Source of the DNA: Nyssa sinensis
Taxonomy: Eukaryota > Streptophyta > Magnoliopsida > Cornales > Nyssaceae
Reading direction: 5' to 3'
DNA length: 64,000 bases
Assembly: GCA_008638375.1 (NCBI GenBank)
Contig: CM018043.1
Span: 44,081,917-44,145,916 of the forward strand
The position numbers were made by a program, and so were the translations under genes. How positions within the stretch are numbered: position 1 is the first letter of the stretch; each line of letters begins with the position of its first letter. Below, in pieces: positions 46,237 through 57,128 of this stretch. The notes beneath the pieces were generated by a model, which saw nothing but the letters and a program-made list of their open reading frames with translations, had not been told where the DNA came from and searched no databases.

Positions 46237-49200
46237 TATTATTTTTAAATGAATAACATTAAACAAATATATAGTTAATATATTAAATTATATATATAAT
46301 TTATATATTTTATATATTAAATAATATGAAAAATGTATTTTTAAATAAACATAGGATTTTGGGTGAACTTCCATACATGAATGAAGAATGAGAGAGTGAT
46401 TAGGCAGTATGTTTTCTCATAAAAAAACCACTTTTCGAGTCCTACAAGAAGCACCATTTCATTTTTGGGTATTTCGGTCAAAATTCCAAGAAAAGTAGCA
46501 ATATTATCCATAATTTCAAGCCTAAACAAAATTACTCAGAGATTCCTCATTTTTTTGTGACTAAAATATCCCTCAATGTATAAGATTTTCTTATCTAGTA
46601 ACACCTGCGAAATCGTGGATAATAACTTACAAATCATAAAATCGCTGCAAATCATAAAATCGCTACAAATCATGGATATACACGAGTGTTTGAAACTTTT
46701 TTCATCAAATTTCAATAACTTACAAATCATAAATTTATTTTAAAAAATTTTATATATTTGAACTCCAAAAATTGAGATCTATCAAATAGATTCATATTAC
46801 ATAGGAAATTTTGAAGAAAAAAATCGCTACAAAAATAGTAAATTTCAATCAGCTTGTAAAATAGTAAAATTTTACTATTTCGTAAAACATAAAAAAGAAA
46901 ATCTCAATTTGTTATAAGTTTTATTTAGCTTTTGAACCACATCTTGGATGCTCAAAGAGAATTTTAAAATGATATACATCTAACCTAAATGATGCGGACC
47001 AATCATGTGATTGTCTACAACTCATAGACCAATCATAGTGCACTTTACATCTAAATGAGCAATGAAAATGTTAATGAGGTGGACTAATTACATGAATGTC
47101 TACTATTCATGAACCAATCATAACTAGAATGATGCCTAACGAACCAATAGGATTTAAAATAAATCTCATTTAAAACATGATATGCCTTCAATTTGGTATG
47201 AAAATTTTAAATTCCCCATCCCTCCCATGATGGCATAAGAAATGACTAAATTGCCCCCTTGGCATAAAAAATGTCCAAATTATCCTTAAATGACTGAAAT
47301 TACCAAATTACCTCCAAAGGGGTAAAATGGCATAGAAATTATGAAAATGCCCTTAAATGACTAAAATAGCCTTCTAGAGATAGGTTCATGCTAAAATTAC
47401 CAAACTACCCTTTAAAGGACAAAATGGTGACAAAATTACCGAAATGCCCCTTGAAAGTGAAAAATCTCTAGAATTTATTATATTATCCCTAAAGGGTAGG
47501 GAAACACAAGAAATTACCAAAATATCCTTATAATGTAAGAAATTACTAAAATGACCTTGGGGTCAAAATATGTGAAATGACTAAAATACCTATAGAAACC
47601 AAAATGAGTGAAAACGACTAGAATATCCCTAGGGGCCAAAATGTGCAAAAATGACCAAAATACCCCTAGGTAGAAAACATTGCGCTAACTATCCCTAAAT
47701 GACCAAAATACCCTTAGGTAGAAAACATTGCTCATTATCCCTAATCAAGGAATATACTACCATAGTGATCAAAATGCCCTTAGAATACCTGAATTTTCAT
47801 AAATATGCTTTAAAATTAGGAAACTATCCTCATACAATCAAGGGTCACAAAATGGGGTGTCTATAGTATCAAATTCTAAAAACATTGTTACTTGTTCAGT
47901 TGCCCCAACTTTAGATCATAAGCTTTTATTATAATTAATCTAAAAGACATATAGGGAAGAAAGAGAGAAAAAGGCGAAAATGGTGCTTGTCTTCACTTTT
48001 AGTGGTAAAATTATCATTAAAAAATACCTTAACCATCTTGTCCTTCTTCTCAAATAAATACAAAGTTAATAGACTTCTTGGGATAAAATGTTTCATCCTG
48101 AACCTAGTCTTAAGTTTTTGTTATATGGAGGGTTTTTTTTTAGGGGCATGGGACATAAAGATAATAAAGGGAAATGTTGAAGGGTATGCCGGTAATAAAT
48201 GGTTGGTTTAATGGTACTATCATTAATAGTCTGAGGTGAAGCTATTTGTGCACTGTACAACCAAGAAGCGGGCTTCGGCAAAGCAGCCCACATCTGCTTC
48301 ATTAAAATGGGATTTTGGGTCGTGTCTTTCTATAATTCTAAACCCAATAATGCCCATCCAAACACCTCTATAAGGATCTCACCCACACTGCGACCTGCAA
48401 AGGTCTTTCTGGACTCCTAGAACTCACGCCCCAACTGCATTTTAAAAAAGGTCATTTAGCTAATAGTTCATGAAAATGTTTAATATTATCAGCAAGTCCA
48501 AGCCCAAACTTATTATCTCACCAAGTCCATTCCGTTTCATTTGACAAAAATACCCTTCAAAGGCGCAACAACAAAAAAACACGGACTATTTAGTTTTAAG
48601 AAAAGTTGTTAAAAATTAAATAACTCACAAAATATAAATTTGTTTTCAATAAAATTTATATATTTGGACTCTAAAATGGGATATATCAAACAAAATTCAT
48701 ATTATATATGAATTCTAAAAAAATCACTACAAAATAGCAAAAATTTAGTTAGCTGCAAAAATAGTAAAACTTTACTTTTTTGTAAAATATTTCAAAAAAT
48801 AGGAAAAAAGCTCAATTTGTTACAATTTATTCAGCTTTTGAGCCATATTTTAAATGGTCAAAGATACTTTCAAAGTAGTTAAAACTTGTCAAAAGAAAAA
48901 TAGTATTTGAAGCACAGTGATTGAAAATTCACTAGCTTTGAAATAGTAAAGTTTTATTATCTCTTGAACAATTTTAGGATTCACGAATTTTGTTAAATTT
49001 CTTGTGTCGTGCTTACTGATTGGGATTTTGAAATCATGATTGATTTGTGCATGCTAGAGTACAAGCACAACAACAAACAATATATGTTAGAAGAAAGCTA
49101 TCCAATTTCCTGCAAGAATCACTACTTAATGTGTATATTTCAACTTGGTTAGTGATGATGGTGGGATGATCAATAGAATAGAAGTATGAAATCTATAGAA

Positions 49201-49956
49201 TCTTGTAGTCATTTGTTTTGGGATCTAAATCAAATCCAACATTCTAGAAAACATGTGGATGGAAAGGATAGGGTACATTTGATGTAGGAGGAGTCTTGAT
49301 TTCTCTAATTGTAGGATTTCACAAAAAAAATTTATGTGAAAAATGATATAAACAAACAATACCATACAAGGACCATAAAAAAATTGATAATTGAAGGGTG
49401 AGTGGCCTAGATCTAAAACACATATGACCGCATCATTAATAGTTGGCATAAAAGCCACTAAGGATACCGATGATAGTAAAGGTGGTGAATGGAAAAGAAT
49501 GCATGAATATTATATTTGGGTATTATTATTATTAAAAAATATACCTCAGTAAACTTGTTCTTCCTCTAAAGTAAATACAAAATCAATGGACTTCTTGACA
49601 TAAAAAGTTTCATCCTGAACTTGGTCTTAGTTTTCTATCAAATGGAAAGACTTTTCACTAATTAACCTTTTTAAAAATTAAATATATTGGAGATTCAAAA
49701 CTACCATATCAAGATCAACAAGGAAAATTTCATTGTATTAATTAAATCAAAACAGTAGGTAATGGAAACTATTAATTTTATATTATAAGTTAAACGAAAT
49801 TAGCCAAATTTTTGTGGCAAAAATAAAACAAATTCCTTGTATATTTTAATATTTTATTAGTAAAAATATAAGTTCATAAATCATATGATAAACGACAAAC
49901 TGTACATAAGTGCATATGAAACGTACTTATTTTGGAAGTTAATATATACTTGAGTG
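46237..49956. repeat. Relics of gypsy LTR sequence, duplicated
   Basis: 47865 is the minus-strand start of an LTR-like block (TATAGACACCCCATTTTGTG) related to 6926. The block carries many GACCAAAATGCCCCTAGG-like repeats (47230-47760). Two segments recur in order: 46715-46975 matches 48600-48875, and 48020-48130 matches 49530-49650, so an older duplication of about 1.5-1.9 kb is implied. No coding domain is visible. The remainder is AT-rich. Confidence 0.55.
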
Positions 49957-49961
49957 ATTTG

Positions 49962-51019
49962 TGTTAGAAAAATAGGGTTTTGAGCATAATAATTAGCTAT
50001 CTTCGAGCTAAAATTAAAGTGGGTCTCACACATTAATTTTAGTGGGTCTACATGAAAATGAGTTCTCCTCTATGAGGAGATCAAGATCATACATTGAGTT
50101 GCTCAAAACCATTAAGGAGTGAATGAAAAATTGCCTCCAAACATCACCACTTGAAAATAATAACAAAGTTTGAAGGTTGTGGAAAGCTTGTGTCCCACAT
50201 ATGATGGGTACAAAGCTTTTAAAGAATATATATACACTTTACCTTGGAAGAGGGTTTGGGCCCTAAGGGGTACCCAAGTTTTATAGAAGGGGGAGGAGGA
50301 CCTAGCACATGTTTGATTCACCACACACGGGTAAGTGCACCGCTGCCACCCCACACCGAACCAAATCGAGTTAGGTTCTAGCTTGGGCTTGGGCTTGGGC
50401 TTGGCCTGTCGTATATAAATCTTTTTGGAGAAAATTAATTTAAATAATTTTCTATTAAACGTTGTCGTTTTGTTACTGTTAAAAATAAATCAAAATGCTG
50501 TCGTTTAGTTACCAGATTAATTAAAACTAAAAATGTCACTATTCTGCGAATACATTTTTTTGGTTTTTGTTTAAATCCAAAACGACTAAAACTGTCACCG
50601 TTCTGCGAGTATATTTTTTTTTTTTTGTTTTCGTTTAAATCCAAAACGATGTCGTTTTGCGATTGCGTTGGTTTGAATATTGATTGAACAATCGTCTTCT
50701 TTATGTGTGTGACTGTGTCTGTTCACCATGAACAGATGCAACTGAACATTCATGACTGTACCAAAAAACCATGAAGAAGTCTATAAATATACATACATTC
50801 ATTGCATTCGTATCACAATAAGTTCCTGCATTCTGTGTTTCATTTTGAGAGAGAGTTAAGCGTTGTTGGTTCACCAGAATTACAGACTGTAGTGCTGCTT
50901 CTGTGAGATTCAGATCATTGCATCCTGGGAGGTAAACGTCCAAGAAATCGTGAACACCATTGTGAGGATGAAATTTGTCTTAAGGATATAGTGTCAAACA
51001 TTAGCCTTGATCTACTTCA
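49962..51019 (+). repeat. 5' LTR of the copia element
   Basis: It starts TGTTAGAAAAATAGGG and ends near CTACTTCA. A TATA box TATAAATA lies near 50783-50790. Several GTCGTTTTG/TGTCGTTTAG words occur at 50460-50660. It aligns through its length with 56119-57128. Confidence 0.85.
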
Positions 51020-51600
51020 GACTTCTATTCTTCTGTTTTACAGTAAGTTAATATTTATGTTCTATAATTTTTTGGTTTCTCAATTTTGGTTACTGCATCA
51101 TTAAAATAGTATACTATATAGATTTACAATCTTAAAACAAATTTTCCTTTGTTTATATAGTTACTGTTTTTTCAAAATCTGTGCTTGAAAATTTCTTAAC
51201 TTTTGAATTCTACAATTTGTATTCCTTGAAATATTATTTTAATGAATCTGTATTCTTCGAAACACTGTTTTAAACTGATTTAAATATATATATATATATT
51301 GGATAACAATCTTAAGACAATTTTTATATCCTTTATATATATATATATATTAGTTATATGTTGCAGTATCTCATATTGCTACTAATCTTCAAATAATGAA
51401 AAAAAAAATTCAGAACTGAAAAGAGAAGAAAAGAAAAATTTATATTTCTATTTAGTACAAAAATTTATTTCTTTATTTTATTTAATTAAAATGAAGATTG
51501 CTTCTTTTTTTTAGTAATCTGTTTAGTTATAGATTTTATGTTTATTGATTGGCATACATATATATATATATATATTTGTGAAAAAATTTTAGTTTCTTAA
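51020..51600 (+). other. Copia 5' leader with intron-like signals
   Basis: No primer site is recognisable just after the LTR. A GTAAGT donor-like site (51043-51048) and an AG at about 51590-51592 after a T-rich run, just before the gag ATG, could bound a leader intron of about 550 nt. Poly-AT runs (51278-51297, 51337-51350 and 51556-51576) break the rest. Confidence 0.4.
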
Positions 51601-52480
51601 ATGGCAACTGATCCTCTTTCTACCTCGACCGCTATGGCAGTGCCTCCTCCTGCACTTATTATAGCACCAATGACTGTGAGTCATGGAGAGAAGCTAGAGA
51701 AGTTCAATGGCATTGATTTTAAGAGGTGGTAACAGAAGATGTTATTCTATCTAACCACTCTTAATTTGGCTCAGTTCCTTCGTGAAGATGCTCTCGCATT
51801 AAAGGAAAATGAATCTGATCGGCAAGTAGTTGCTGCAGTTGAGGCTTGGAAACATGCAAACTTCCTATGCCGGAATTACACTCTCAATGGATTGGAAAAC
51901 ACATTATATAATGTGTATTGCACCATTAAGACAGTAAGGGAATTGTGGGATTCACTTAATAAAAAGTACAAAACTGAGGATATCGAAATGAAGAAATTTG
52001 TTGTCGGTAGATTTTTGGACTACAAGATGGTTGATTCCAAAACATTCATTAGTCAGGTTCTAGACCTTCAAGTTATCCTACATGAAATCCATGCACAAGG
52101 AATGTCTCTAAGCGAGTCTTTCCAAGTGGCTGCTATAATTGAAAAATTACCACCATTATGGAAGGAATTTAAGAATTACTTTAAGCATAAGCGAAAAGAG
52201 ATGAAACTTGAAGACTTAATTATCTGACTAAGGATAGAGAAAGATAACCGTGCTTTCTGAAAAGAATGCAGGAAAGATGGTCATGGAATACAAGGCTAAT
52301 GTTGTGGAACAAGGACAAAGCTTTCAGAATAAGAAGAGGAAGCACAATGGCAATGGTCCCAAATAAGGTCCCAATAAAAAGTTCCAAGGCAAGTGCTATG
52401 TGTGCAACAAACAAGGGCATTGTGTTAAGGACTGTCACAAGTCGCAAGGACCAAGGAAATCCAAGCAAGAGACGTGCTTA
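51601..52480 (+). pseudogene. Copia gag (UBN2 type) with zinc knuckle
   Basis: The ATG at 51601 opens MATDPLSTSTAMAVPPP, then EKLEKFNGIDFKRW and a TAA in place of a likely Gln (51729-51731). The open part 51739-52227 shows TVRELWDSLNKKYKTED (51928-51980), KFVVGRFLDYKMVDSK and AAIIEKLPPLWKEFKNY, the core of UBN2 gag. Shifts follow near 52230. The zinc knuckle CYVCNKQGHCVKDC spans 52394-52435. Confidence 0.9.
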
Positions 52481-52496
52481 AGCCAATATAACCCAA

Positions 52497-53810
52497 GTGG
52501 ACAACCTTTCTGAAGATGTCTCAGCAATGAACCTCTCAACAGTAGTATCCGAGGTGAATTTGATTAGCAGCAATACCAAGGAATGGTGGGTGGACACTGA
52601 AGCTACTCGTCATGTTTGCTCAGACATAAAGATGTTCTCATCATATCATAGCATAGATAATAGAAAACAACTCTTTATGGGCAACTCTTCTTTTTCCAAG
52701 GTTGAAGGCAAAGGAAAGGTGGTATTGAAGATGACTTTAGGCAATGAGTTCACTCTCAATGATGTGCTGCATGTGCCAGAAATTCGAAAGAATCTAGTAA
52801 CTGGATCATTATTGACTAAGAAGGGTTTTAAATCGGTCTTTGTATTTGACAAGTTTATCCTTACCAAAAATGAGATGTATGTGAGGAAGGGGTATATGAG
52901 CAATGAGTTCTTTAAAATGAATGTAATGACTATTGTACCTCCTATTAAGAATAATAATAATAACACATCCTCTGCTTATATGCTTGAGTCTTCAAATATA
53001 TGGCATGGTAGATTGGGACATATTAATTATGATACTTTGCATAAATTAGTTAATATGGAATGTTTGCCTAAAATTAAATTTGATCCAAAGCATAAATATG
53101 AAACTTGTGTAGAGGCTAAACTCACAAGAACTTCTTTTCAATCAATTGAAAGAAGTACAGAACCTCTAGGTTTGATACATTCATACATTTGTGATTTGAA
53201 ATTTATTCAAACAAGAGGTGGTAAGAAATGTTTTCTTACCTTTATTGATGATTACACAAGATACTGTTATATTTACTTATTAAGAAGTAAAGATGAGACT
53301 TTAGAAATTTTTATTCATTTCAAAAATGAGGTTGAGAATCAAATTGATAAGAAAATCAAGATATTGAGAAGTGATAAAGGTGGTGAATATGAAGCACCTT
53401 TTGATGAATTCTGTTATCAACTTGGTATAATACACCAAACAACTGCACCCTATCTACCTCAACAAAATGGGGTTGCTGAACGTAAGAACATAATTTTTAA
53501 AAAAATTATGAATGCATTGTTATTAAGTTCTGGACTACCTCAGAATTTGTAAGGGGAAACAATTCTTTCTGCAAATTATATTCTCAACCGAATACCTCAG
53601 AAGAAAACCAATAAATCCCCTTACGAGTTATGAAAAGGTCGAAGACCTTCTTATAAATACTTAAAAGTGTGGGGGTGTTTGGCTAAAGTGGCAGTTCCTA
53701 TACCAAAAAAGGTAAAAATATGACCAAAAACAGTTGTTTGTGTTTTCATTAGGTATGCTCATAATAGTAGTGCATATCGATTTCTGATTCACTAAATAAA
53801 AAATTCTTAA
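52497..53810 (+). pseudogene. Copia protease and integrase
   Basis: The open frame to 53552 has the protease site WWVDTEATRHVC (52584-52619), where the active-site Asp-Thr-Gly is Asp-Thr-Glu. The pre-integrase finger has WHGRLGHINYDTLHKL (53001-53048). The integrase core shows DLKFIQTRGGKKCFLTFIDDYTR (53194-53262), ILRSDKGGEYEAPFDEFC (53363-53413) and YLPQQNGVAERKN (53452-53488), so its three acidic residues remain. Beyond a TAA at 53550-53552 the homologous text continues with stops to about 53810 (ETILSANYILNRIPQK and KVWGCLAKV). Confidence 0.92.
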
Positions 53811-54836
53811 TATGTACGTTAATACTATTATTGAATCAAGGAATGCATCTTTCTTCGAAAATGTATTTCTTTACAAATCAACACAGGTGTCGAATTCAAT
53901 TAAAAGAACTCGTGATACTGCAGTAAGCAGTAGTCAAGACCAACAAGATGATGATGAACCTCGACGAAACAAAATAGTTAGAACATCAAAATCTTTTGGT
54001 CCAGATTTTTTAACATATCTGTTAGAAAATGAGCCTCAAAGCTTTAAAGAAGTAATGTCGAGTCCTGAAGCTCCATATTGGAAAGAGACTATAAATAATG
54101 AAGTAGAATCCATTTTGTAAAATCATATGTGGGAACTAGTGGATCTTCCACTAGGTTCAAAACCTCTTGGATATAAATAGATATTCAAGAAGAAAATGAA
54201 AGCAGATGGATCTATTAATAAATACAAGGCCAAACTTTTTATCAAATGATACAAGCAAAAAGAAGGCTTGGACTATTTTGATACATATTTACCTGTTACA
54301 AGAATCTCATCAAATACATCAAATGAATGTAAATACAACTTTCTTAAATGGTGAATTAGATAAAGAAATATAAATGGAACAACCCAAAGGATTTATTATT
54401 CCAGGTCAAGAAAAGAAAGTATGTCGGCTTGTTAAATTTCTTTATAGATTAAAATAAACACCAAAGTAGTGGCATGAGAAATTTAACAATGTAATGTTGT
54501 CAAATGGGTTCAAGATCAATGAGTGTGACAAATGTGTATATGTTAAGAACACCGAAGATAGTTTTGTCATTATTTGTCTCTATGTTGATGATATGCTCAT
54601 TATGGGTAGTAATAATGAAGTCATTAAAGTTACCAAGAAAATGTTAAACAATAAGTTTGACATGAAGGACTTAGGTGTTGTCGATGTTATACTTGGGATA
54701 AAGATCTCTAGAACATCAGATGGACTGATATTATCTCAATCAAATTACATTGAGAAAATTCTCAAGAAATTTAAACAAGATGATAGCAGTCCAGTGAAAA
54801 CATCTGTAGATGTAAATTTACATTTATCCAAGAATA
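53811..54836 (+). pseudogene. Copia reverse transcriptase
   Basis: A linker (53812-53990) leads into EPQSFKEVMSSPEAPYWKE (54034-54088) and MWELVDLPLGSKPLG. Near 54300 about 45-60 bp of the normal domain is missing. The first catalytic Asp, in the motif usually read as QMDVK, is Asn here (QMNVN, codon 54326-54328). Homologous text continues across three stops (MEQPKGFIIPGQEKKVCRLVK) to the open part 54494-54836, which keeps LYVDDMLIMGS (54579-54612) and MKDLGVVDVILGIKIS. Confidence 0.9.
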
Positions 54837-55545
54837 ATGGACAAAAGCATATCGCAACTAGAATATGCACAAATAATTGGCAGTCTAATGTATGTGATGA
54901 ACTGTACTCGTCTAGACATAGTCTACGCTGTCAGAAAATTGAGTAGATACACAAGTAATCCAGGTTTGGACCATTGGAAGGCAATAGTTAGGGTTTTGAG
55001 GTATCTAAAATACACCCAAAACTATGGATTGCACTACTCAAAATATCTAGCAGTACTTGAAGGATATTGTGACGCAAACTGGATATCCGATACCAAAGAC
55101 TCAAAATCCACAAATGGTTATTTGTTTATACTTGGTGGTAGAGCGGTATCATAGAAATCTTCTAAACAAACATGCATTGCTAGATCCACAATGGAATATG
55201 AATTTATTGCACTTGATAAAGTTAGTGAAGAAGCTGAGTGGCTTTCTCACTTTTTAGAAGATATTCTAATGTGGCCAAAACCTGTGCCCGCTATCTGTAT
55301 TCATTGCGATAGTCAATTAGTGATTGGTAGGGCATAGAGTCATATATATAACGGTACGTCTCGACATATTCGTCGAAGACATAATATCGTGAAACAACTT
55401 TTCTCTAATGGTATTATGGCCATTGAATACATAAGGTCAAAAAATAATATTGCGGATCCGTTAACCAAAGATTTGACTAGAGTGCAAGTGAATAAATCAT
55501 CGAGAGGAATGAGCTTAAAGCCTATGCACAAAGAGTCGCCATAAT
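54837..55545 (+). pseudogene. Copia RNase H
   Basis: The open part to 55154 reads [56 protein letters not shown]. After a TAG at 55153-55155 the domain goes on with ARSTMEYEFIALDK, ICIHCDSQLVIG, GTSRHIRRRHNIVKQL and IRSKNNIADPLTK (to about 55475). The frame changes relative to RT near 54836. Confidence 0.9.
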
Positions 55546-56106
55546 GGCAACCCAACCTAGCTGACTGCAAATCCCAAGATCTAGGTTCAAAGGGACAACC
55601 GAATTATGTGAGACTTATTAAAGATCACTATGGAGATAAAATCTTCTACCCATTCTTATAATAAGAATAGTGATGCCTATAGTTGAAAAGGATAAGCTAA
55701 GCTTCTAATGATTCTTATACCTTGTTAATATACAAGTGAGGTATAGCAGGATACTCTTAATAAGAAATCACCTATGTGAGTGTGAACTGGGTCGATTCTA
55801 TGAGAATAATAAAGGCTAAATTCTTTAGGAGCACTCATGAAACCAGGAATTGTTCAGGGCTAAAATGAACACAATCATGAGAACCAATTATGTTAGGAAA
55901 GATTCTGTGTGAATGTTGTTGTCTTGGTTTACACAAACGATTGAACAGTTCAAGACATCATGTTCACTCATCAATCAGTAACCCCGATAGCATTTCACAA
56001 GGGAAGGTTCAAGGCCACAAGCTACCTTCCTCTATGTAGGAAATTTCTAATTGAACTCTCTCTTAGTGTCTGCATGTCATTTGTATTACTTTCAATCAAT
56101 TTCATT
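55546..56106 (+). other. Copia 3' untranslated region
   Basis: Between RNase H and the polypurine tract there is about 560 bp with no open frame of note. It has mixed composition and no repeats. Confidence 0.5.
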
Positions 56107-56118
56107 CATGTGGGAAAT
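56107..56118 (+). other. Polypurine tract of the copia element
   Basis: CATGTGGGAAAT lies directly before the 3' LTR start. A GTGGGAGAT-like form is common in Tork-type copia elements. Confidence 0.75.
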
Positions 56119-57128
56119 TGTTGGAAAAAATAGATTTTTAAGCATAATAATTAGTTATTTTTGAGCTAAAATTAAAGTGGGTCCCACACATTAATTTTAG
56201 TGGGTCCACATGAAAATATGTTCTCCTCTATGAGGAGATCAAGATCATACATTGGGTTGCTCAAAACCATTAAGGAGTGAATGAAAAATTGCGTCCAAAT
56301 ATCACCACTTGAAAATGGTAACAAAGCTTGAAGCTTGTGGAAAGCTTGTGTCCCATATAGGATAGGTACAAGGCTTTTAAAGAGTATATATACACTTACC
56401 TTGGAGGAGGGTTTGGGCCCCAAGAGGTACCCCAGTTTTATGGAAGGGGGACGATCTAGCACATGCTTGGTTCACCACACGGGCGAAAGTGCGCCGCCAC
56501 TGCCGCTCCGCACTAAATAGAACGGAGTCGGGTTCGAGTTCAGGTTTGGGCTTGGGTTTGACCCGTCGTGTATATATATATATATATATATATATCTTTT
56601 TAAAAAAATTAATTTAAAATTTTTTTTATTAAATGTTGTCGTTTTGTAACTGTTAAAAATAAATCAAAACGCTGTCGTTTAGTTATCAGATTAATTAAAA
56701 CTAAAAACGTCACCGTTCTGCAAGTATGTTTTTTTGTTTTGATTTAAATCGAAAACGACGTCATTTTACAATTGCATTGGTTTGAATTGTAATTGAACAA
56801 TCGTCTTCTTCATAGGTGCGACTGTGTCTGTTTTCCATGAACATATACAACTGAACATTCATGACTGTACCAAACAATCATAAAGAAGTCTATAAATATA
56901 CACACATTCATTGCATTCGTATCACAATAAGTTCCTGCATTCTGTGTTTCATTTTGAGAAAGAGTTAAGCATTGTTGGTTCGTCAGACTTATAGACTGTA
57001 GTGCTGCTTCTATGAGATTCAGATCATTGCATCTTGAGAGATAATCGTCCAAGAAATCGTGAACACCATTGCGATAACGAAATTTGTCTTAAGAACATAA
57101 TGTCAAACACTAGCTTTGATTTAATTCA
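56119..57128 (+). repeat. 3' LTR of the copia element
   Basis: It starts TGTTGGAAAAAATAG after the purine-rich CATGTGGGAAAT and ends near TTAATTCA. It has the same TATA box (near 56892) and an extra TA run (56571-56593). Confidence 0.85.

Larger units (their letters stand above)
49962..57128 (+). mobile_element. Full-length but inactive Ty1/copia retrotransposon
   Basis: It has paired LTRs of about 1.06 and 1.01 kb, a 5' leader, gag (from 51601), protease, integrase, RT, RNase H and a polypurine tract, in the copia order with integrase before RT. Gag is of the UBN2 type, and the polypurine tract fits Tork-like elements. Stops and shifts occur in every domain. LTR differences are frequent by eye. 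No convincing target duplication remains: ATTTG on the left has no partner at the right end as placed. Confidence 0.9.
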
